8,503 bases of DNA from Ilumatobacter sp. Its GTDB lineage: Bacteria; Actinomycetota; Acidimicrobiia; Acidimicrobiales; Ilumatobacteraceae. The DNA lies in contig JAJCXU010000166.1 of NCBI GenBank assembly GCA_029263275.1, positions 1 to 8,503 of the forward strand, in the 5' to 3' direction. Position numbers and translations under genes: made by a program. Of this stretch, positions 1-3,168 are shown piece by piece; within the stretch, counting starts at the first letter, position 1, and each line of letters starts with the position of its first letter. A model generated the notes under the pieces. It did not search any database. It was not told the origin of the DNA and saw only the letters and a list, made by a program, of their open reading frames with translations.

Positions 1-338
1 CCGATGGGGATCGGGGCGTTCGCGATGTCGTCGAGCAGGGCTTCGACGACATCGTCATCGACCACGGTGCCGTTGCTGTTGACCTGGAGGATCAGGGCTT
101 GGGATCCACTGGACTCGGCGCGCTCGATGGCGTCGCCAATCTCCGAAACGAGGATGTCGTCGATGAATCCACTGACCTGCAGCACGTCGACGGGGTCGAT
201 GGTGCCGCCGCCCGGGGTGACCACCGTGTCGGTCGTGAGATCGTCGCCGTCGTCCGGCGCGTCCTGAGCGCTGGCGCCACCGGCGAACAATGAAAGGCCA
301 GCGGCCGTTGTGAGCAATGCGATCGCTAGTCTGCGCAA
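1..338 (-). CDS. NfeD/ClpP-class membrane serine protease-like protein, N-terminal part (runs off window)
   Basis: Reading the minus strand from a TTG at 338 gives 112 codons, open to the window edge. Residues 1-24 form a signal peptide: two arginines (MRR), a hydrophobic stretch (LAIALLTTAAGLSLFAG), and an Ala-Ser-Ala cleavage site before Gln25. After an acidic linker (26-36), residues 49-112 follow the opening of the NfeD/membrane ClpP-class protease domain: a strand (VDVLQVSGFID), a helix with an acidic Glu-Arg-Ala pattern, a strand (ALILQVNS), a Gly turn, a second helix, then NAPIPIG, which matches the usual 'sPvPvv' strand. The usual 'DTPGG' turn is replaced by VNSNG, so activity is uncertain. 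The catalytic Ser/Lys region and NfeD C-terminus lie outside the window. The start is supported by GGAGG five bases upstream. The gene is divergent from the ArsA-like pair, with start codons only two bases apart. NfeD-family proteins work at the membrane, often with stomatin-type partners; that role is inferred. Confidence 0.72.
   Translation of the reverse strand, partial: MRRLAIALLTTAAGLSLFAGGASAQDAPDDGDDLTTDTVVTPGGGTIDPVDVLQVSGFIDDILVSEIGDAIERAESSGSQALILQVNSNGTVVDDDVVEALLDDIANAPIPI
327..332 (+). promoter_or_regulatory. Putative -10 box (TAGTCT) of the ArsA-like operon, leaderless type
   Basis: TAGTCT is followed by exactly eight bases and then GTG 341, in frame with the ATPase. Transcription starting about seven bases after the hexamer would begin at or just before the GTG, giving a leaderless mRNA. 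The same hexamer-N8-start layout occurs before the receiver gene and before the MazG gene. No convincing -35 box is visible. The box lies within the coding region of the divergent NfeD-like gene. Confidence 0.45.
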
Positions 339-340
339 AG

Positions 341-1279
341 GTGCCTCCGGAACACGAGAGTCCGCTGCAGTCGTTGACCGCGACAAATGTTGTCATTGTT
401 GCGGGCAAGGGGGGTGTCGGAAAGACCACGGTAACGGCTGTGATCGCCCGCGCGGCAAGCCGTGACGGACGACGTGTCCTCGTCATCGAACTCGATGGCA
501 AGCCAACGCTCGACCAACTGCTCGATGGCGAGTCCGAGATCGGTGCCGGATCGATCGATGTGGTGCACATCTCGGCCGCAGATGCGCTGGATGAATACCT
601 CCGTGAGCACGGTTTCGCTCGAATCGCGAAGCGGTTGAACAAGACCGGCGTGATCGACATGGTGGGAACTGCAGCACCGGGGATCGACGACGTGGTCGTT
701 CTCGGCAAGGTCAAATCGTTCGAGCGATCCCATGACTACGACCTGATCGTCGTCGACGGCCCGGCCGCCGGCCACGCGATCACGTTCCTCACCTCGGCCA
801 CGGGCTTGGCGAATGCGGTGCGCAGTGGGCCGGTGCGAACGCAGTCCGACGAAGTGATCGAACTGTTGACCGATGTCGAGCGCTGTCAGGTCGTGCTGGT
901 CACGCTTCCCGAGACGACGCCGGTGAACGAGGTCGTCGAGACAGCGTTCGCGCTGGAAGACGACGTCGGGATACAGCTCGGACCGATCGTGATCAACGGA
1001 GTCGACACCGGGGTGCCCCTGCCTTCGATCAAAAAGGCCGCAGCAGCCCGGCGAGCTCTCGATGCTGCTGACGCCGCAGTCGTTGCCGCCGCTGCGGCCT
1101 TCCGTCGATCGCGGCGAGCGATGGAAGACGCCGAGATCCAGCGCTTGTCGACCGAGCTGCCGCTCGAGCAGATCGCTCTGCCTGCTCAGATGGTCGCTGG
1201 CCTGGATGCTCAGGACATCGACCGGCTGGCCGATCACCTGCTCGAACTCGACGCCGCACACGATGTCGGGGGCGGCTGA
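341..1279 (+). CDS. ArsA/Get3-family ATPase, subunit 1 (with signature lysine)
   Basis: A 312-residue P-loop ATPase of the ArsA/Get3 (SIMIBI) class, probably cytosolic. The deviant Walker A motif GKGGVGKTT is at residues 22-30, with signature Lys23 and P-loop Lys28. Asp139 starts the switch II motif DGPAAGH, comparable to the 'DtaPtGH' of Get3/ArsA. An Ala-rich helix spans about 232-255. No arsenite-binding cysteine cluster is seen, so arsenite transport is unlikely. Family members use dimer-coupled ATP hydrolysis to deliver membrane proteins or other clients. Length and order match the first gene of the actinobacterial pair typified by Rv3679/Rv3680. Start choice: ATG 317 would place the start inside the divergent NfeD gene; GTG 341 follows a -10 box by eight bases; TTG 374 is the shortest option and begins 11 residues later, just before the P-loop strand. 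I prefer 341. The stop TGA shares its last base with the next ATG. Confidence 0.85.
   Translation: MPPEHESPLQSLTATNVVIVAGKGGVGKTTVTAVIARAASRDGRRVLVIELDGKPTLDQLLDGESEIGAGSIDVVHISAADALDEYLREHGFARIAKRLNKTGVIDMVGTAAPGIDDVVVLGKVKSFERSHDYDLIVVDGPAAGHAITFLTSATGLANAVRSGPVRTQSDEVIELLTDVERCQVVLVTLPETTPVNEVVETAFALEDDVGIQLGPIVINGVDTGVPLPSIKKAAAARRALDAADAAVVAAAAAFRRSRRAMEDAEIQRLSTELPLEQIALPAQMVAGLDAQDIDRLADHLLELDAAHDVGGG
344..348 (-). promoter_or_regulatory. Ribosome binding site of the nfeD-like gene
   Basis: On the minus strand GGAGG occupies 348-344, with five bases before TTG 338. It decides the TTG start, which gives a complete signal peptide. The site lies inside the 5' end of the divergent ATPase gene. 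Confidence 0.6.
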
Positions 1280-2379
1280 TGGCTGACATCCAGCGACTCA
1301 TCGACGCGTCGAACGTGATCGTCTGTTGCGGCTCGGGGGGAGTCGGCAAGACGACGACAGCGGCCGTGCTCGGCCTCGAAGCGGCATCTCACGGACGCAA
1401 GGTCGTGGTGGTCACCATCGATCCGGCTCGTCGGTTGGCCGATGCCTTGGGCCTTGACGACGGGCTGGCGGCCGAGCCGCAACACATCGAACTCGCAGCT
1501 GCAGGGGAAACCGGCGGGGAACTCTGGGCGATGATGCTCGACACGGCTGCGACGTTCGACGGCCTGGTGCGGCGACACGCGGGTGACCCCGATCAGGTCG
1601 ACCGGATCCTCACCAATCCGTTGTACCGCAACATGGCCGGCGCGATGAGCGGCACACAGGAATACATGGCCGCCGAGACACTGCACGCGCTGCACGGCGA
1701 CGGCCGATTCGACCTCGTCATCGTCGACACGCCGCCCAGCCGCAACGCACTCGACTTCCTCGAGGCCCCGGGCGTGTTGGCGCGGTTCCTCGATCATCGA
1801 GCGTTCAAGCTCTTGATGCTGCCGACCAAGAGCGGCCTCAAGGTGCTCGGTTCGGCCGCGCAGCCGATCCTGAAGGCGATTGGCCGGGTGGTCGGTTCCG
1901 ACGTTCTCGCTGACGCGGTGGCGTTCTTCCAGGCATTCTCCGGCATGGAATCGGGATTTCGCGACCGGGCCGATGAGGTCGTTGCGCTGATCAGAGCACC
2001 CGAGACGTCATTCGTTGTCGTGGCGTCGCCGCGTCACGACACGATCGGCGAGGCCGTCTGGTTCGCCGAACAACTCGTTGACCAGGGTGTGGGAGTCGGG
2101 GCTGCGATCGTCAACCGCACGCAGCCAGCCTTCGGCGATGGTTCCGCCGCAGACGCAACAGCCGCGGCGACCGCCGCTGCCGGCAACGATGATCTCGTCG
2201 CATTGTGGACCAACGTTGCTGAACTGCGAACGCTGCGGGAGCGTGAGCGCGAGGTCATTTCGCCGCTCGCCGAGGTGGTCGGCGGCGACGTGGTGGCCAC
2301 GCTGCCGCTGCTCGACCGCGACGTGCATGACCTCGCTGGTCTGCAGACCATCGCCGGCCACCTCTTCGACCCGGCGTAA
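1279..2379 (+). CDS. ArsA/Get3-family ATPase, subunit 2 (signature lysine replaced by serine)
   Basis: A 366-residue ArsA/Get3-like ATPase that starts on the A of the preceding stop codon (TGATG), implying translational coupling and a fixed stoichiometric partner. The P-loop is GSGGVGKTT at residues 18-26: P-loop Lys24 is kept, but the signature lysine of the deviant Walker A is Ser19. Other family hallmarks are TIDPARRLADALGL (46-59), MLDTAATFD (86-94), the NPLYRNMAGAMSGTQEYMA segment (113-131), and switch II DTPPSRNALDFLEAP (150-164). Phe/Leu-rich helices at about 165-225 (LARFLDHRAF, VAFFQAFSGM) could form a hydrophobic client groove, by analogy with Get3; this is inference. The sequence closely resembles the Rv3680-type actinobacterial proteins as I recall them. 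The most likely job is to form a heterodimer or larger complex with the upstream ATPase. Confidence 0.9.
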   Translation: MADIQRLIDASNVIVCCGSGGVGKTTTAAVLGLEAASHGRKVVVVTIDPARRLADALGLDDGLAAEPQHIELAAAGETGGELWAMMLDTAATFDGLVRRHAGDPDQVDRILTNPLYRNMAGAMSGTQEYMAAETLHALHGDGRFDLVIVDTPPSRNALDFLEAPGVLARFLDHRAFKLLMLPTKSGLKVLGSAAQPILKAIGRVVGSDVLADAVAFFQAFSGMESGFRDRADEVVALIRAPETSFVVVASPRHDTIGEAVWFAEQLVDQGVGVGAAIVNRTQPAFGDGSAADATAAATAAAGNDDLVALWTNVAELRTLREREREVISPLAEVVGGDVVATLPLLDRDVHDLAGLQTIAGHLFDPA

Positions 2380-2416
2380 CTGTCGGTTTGATTCCGGGAC
2401 TGGCGGAACGACCGGG

Positions 2417-2422
2417 TAGCGT
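2417..2422 (+). promoter_or_regulatory. Putative -10 box (TAGCGT) of the receiver-domain gene, leaderless type
   Basis: TAGCGT is followed by eight bases and then GTG 2431, so the mRNA is predicted to be leaderless. No Shine-Dalgarno sequence precedes the GTG. The 11-base string CCGGGTAGCGT (2412-2422) recurs exactly at 2876-2886, upstream of the tRNA. A separate promoter is plausible because 51 bases separate this gene from the ATPase operon. Confidence 0.5.
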
Positions 2423-2430
2423 CTGAACCC

Positions 2431-2883
2431 GTGGAGATCCTCATCGCGACAGACGCCAGCTGGGTCGTCAACGACATCACCGCAGCACTCGGAGCGGACG
2501 GTGTGAACTTCACCGTTTGCAGCGAGGGCCGGGTCGTGGCCGACGAGGTCGAAAAGAACGCTCCCGACCTGGCAATCCTCGACATGCAGATCGGTTCGAT
2601 GGGCGGCATGGCGGTCACGATGGCGCTGCGCCTCGACGAGTCGTCTGGTCTCCTGCCGCATGTTCCTGTGTTGATGCTGCTCGATCGGCATGCTGATCTT
2701 CACCTCGCTCGTCGTAGTGGTGCTCAGGGTTGGCTCATCAAGCCGCTCGACTCGCTGCGCCTGAAGCGAGCGGTCGCAGCGATCGACGACGGTGGTACCT
2801 ACACCGAGGGCGTTCCGGCGCCTGTTGCCGTCGATGAAGAAGCCTCGGATTCGACCGAGGAAGAAACCGTCAACGCCGGGTAG
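2431..2883 (+). CDS. Stand-alone receiver (CheY-like) domain protein with acidic tail
   Basis: A 150-residue protein from GTG 2431 consisting of one response-regulator receiver fold (about 1-121) and a Pro/Val then Glu/Asp-rich tail (about 122-150), with no DNA-binding or enzymatic output domain. Fold landmarks are strand 1 EILIAT with Asp8, the expected phospho-acceptor Asp51 in PDLAILDMQ, the Gly-Met-Gly-Gly stretch after it, strand 4 VPVLMLL, and the Lys104-Pro105 pair in GWLIKPLDSLRLKRAV. The second acidic residue before strand 1's end is Thr7, and the conserved Thr/Ser after strand 4 is Leu84, so phosphotransfer signalling may be altered. It lies 51 bases after the ATPase pair on the same strand, but has its own predicted promoter. 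No histidine kinase is in the window. A role as a signalling adaptor is inference. Confidence 0.8.
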   Translation: MEILIATDASWVVNDITAALGADGVNFTVCSEGRVVADEVEKNAPDLAILDMQIGSMGGMAVTMALRLDESSGLLPHVPVLMLLDRHADLHLARRSGAQGWLIKPLDSLRLKRAVAAIDDGGTYTEGVPAPVAVDEEASDSTEEETVNAG

Positions 2884-2886
2884 CGT
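2876..2886 (+). promoter_or_regulatory. Possible tRNA-Pro promoter element (CCGGGTAGCGT)
   Basis: TAGCGT (2881-2886) repeats the -10 hexamer found upstream of the receiver gene, including the five preceding bases. It would place the transcription start near 2893, about 19 bases before the mature tRNA 5' end. The TAG is also the stop codon of the receiver gene, so the match may be partly chance. Confidence 0.3.
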
Positions 2887-2911
2887 TGCCCACGAAAATG
2901 AGAAGCCGCTA

Positions 2912-2988
2912 CGGGGTGTAGCGCAGCTTGGTAGCGCGCCACGTTCGGGACGTGGAGGCCGGGAGTTCAAATCTCCCCACCCCGACCA
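2912..2988 (+). tRNA. tRNA-Pro (anticodon CGG), CCA encoded
   Basis: A complete 77-base cloverleaf. Acceptor stem CGGGGTG (2912-2918) pairs with CACCCCG (2978-2984), followed by discriminator A2985 and encoded CCA (2986-2988). The D stem is GCGC (2921-2924) with GCGC (2934-2937), and its loop contains GG. Anticodon stem CCACG (2939-2943) pairs with CGTGG (2951-2955) around loop TTCGGGA, giving anticodon CGG at 2946-2948, which reads CCG proline codons. T arm: GGGAG, loop TTCAAAT, CTCCC (2961-2977). The C1:G72 pair and A73 are typical of bacterial tRNA-Pro. Confidence 0.97.
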
Positions 2989-2989
2989 C

Positions 2990-3026
2990 GAAGCCCTGGT
3001 CAGAGCAAGATTCTGGCCGGGGCTTC
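2990..3026 (+). terminator. Hairpin terminator of tRNA-Pro
   Basis: GAAGCCC (2990-2996) pairs with GGGCTTC (3020-3026), and inside it GGTCAGA (2998-3004) pairs with TCTGGCC (3012-3018) with one G:T pair. A T2997/G3019 position sits between the two arms and the loop has seven bases. It begins two bases after the tRNA CCA. Only a short TTC follows, so it is an intrinsic terminator with a weak U tract, as is common in high-GC actinobacteria. Confidence 0.8.
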
Positions 3027-3045
3027 TTCGCGTCTCGGCACGAGT

Positions 3046-3114
3046 GAGCGCAGAGCGGGCGCTCTCGACAGCCTCGCGAGGCGAGTCGAGCTCTCGGGCC
3101 GTTTCGTGGCCCGA
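3046..3114 (+). repeat. Run of three adjacent inverted repeats upstream of the helicase gene
   Basis: Three further hairpins fill the gap after the tRNA terminator. The first is GAGCGC (3046-3051) with GCGCTC (3059-3064), loop of seven. The second is CTCGAC (3064-3069) with GTCGAG (3085-3090), enclosing the palindrome GCCTCGCGAGGC (3071-3082). The third is TCGGGCC (3094-3100) with GGCCCGA (3108-3114), loop of seven. They share no primary sequence. They could be back-up termination, a structured leader if transcription starts upstream, or protein-binding dyads; the sequence alone does not decide. Confidence 0.5.
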
Positions 3115-3134
3115 CTGCCGTTGCGACGGACAAC

Positions 3135-3140
3135 TAGCCT
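3135..3140 (+). promoter_or_regulatory. Putative -10 box (TAGCCT) of the helicase gene
   Basis: TAGCCT is followed by seven bases and GTG 3148, then GGAG (3153-3156) eight bases before ATG 3165. Transcription would begin near 3147, giving a leader of about 18 bases with a Shine-Dalgarno site. No clear -35 box is seen. Confidence 0.4.
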
Positions 3141-3147
3141 CGGTGCC

Positions 3148-3168
3148 GTGCCGGAGACCCGTAGATGA
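3148..3168 (+). other. Possible six-codon leader ORF overlapping the helicase start
   Basis: GTG 3148 opens a frame of six codons (MPETRR) that stops at TGA 3166-3168, overlapping the helicase ATG in an ATGA arrangement. Its GTG sits where a leaderless start would be expected after the TAGCCT box. Translation of it could be coupled to the helicase start. It may be chance, since the helicase also has its own GGAG site inside this stretch. Confidence 0.25.

Noticed and set aside
317..340. ATG 317 as the start of the first ATPase
   Set aside because: It would lie inside the NfeD coding region and overlap the -10 box; no ribosome site precedes it. GTG 341 fits the hexamer-N8-start layout.
382..394. 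GACAA-atg-TTGTC inverted repeat as an operator
   Set aside because: It lies within ATPase coding sequence, the arms are only five bases, and similar dyads occur by chance in any window of this size.
55..714. Minus-strand open frame that overlaps the NfeD-like gene in another frame
   Set aside because: The frame starting at TTG 338 has a signal peptide and NfeD pattern; this one turns into an Arg/His-rich translation typical of a shadow.
326..1261. Long minus-strand open frame (about 311 codons) opposite the first ATPase
   Set aside because: Its translation has no recognisable domain and is rich in His/Arg/Asp of the type produced by the complement of a high-GC gene; the plus strand carries clear Walker A and switch II motifs.
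341..2379. Arsenite efflux (ars) operon
   Set aside because: The ATPases lack the cysteine cluster of arsenite-dependent ArsA and no arsB, arsR or arsC is nearby; a Get3-like role fits better.
2008..2970. Minus-strand open frame of about 320 codons spanning the end of ATPase 2, the receiver gene and the tRNA
   Set aside because: It runs antisense through a tRNA and two recognised genes, and no motif is visible.
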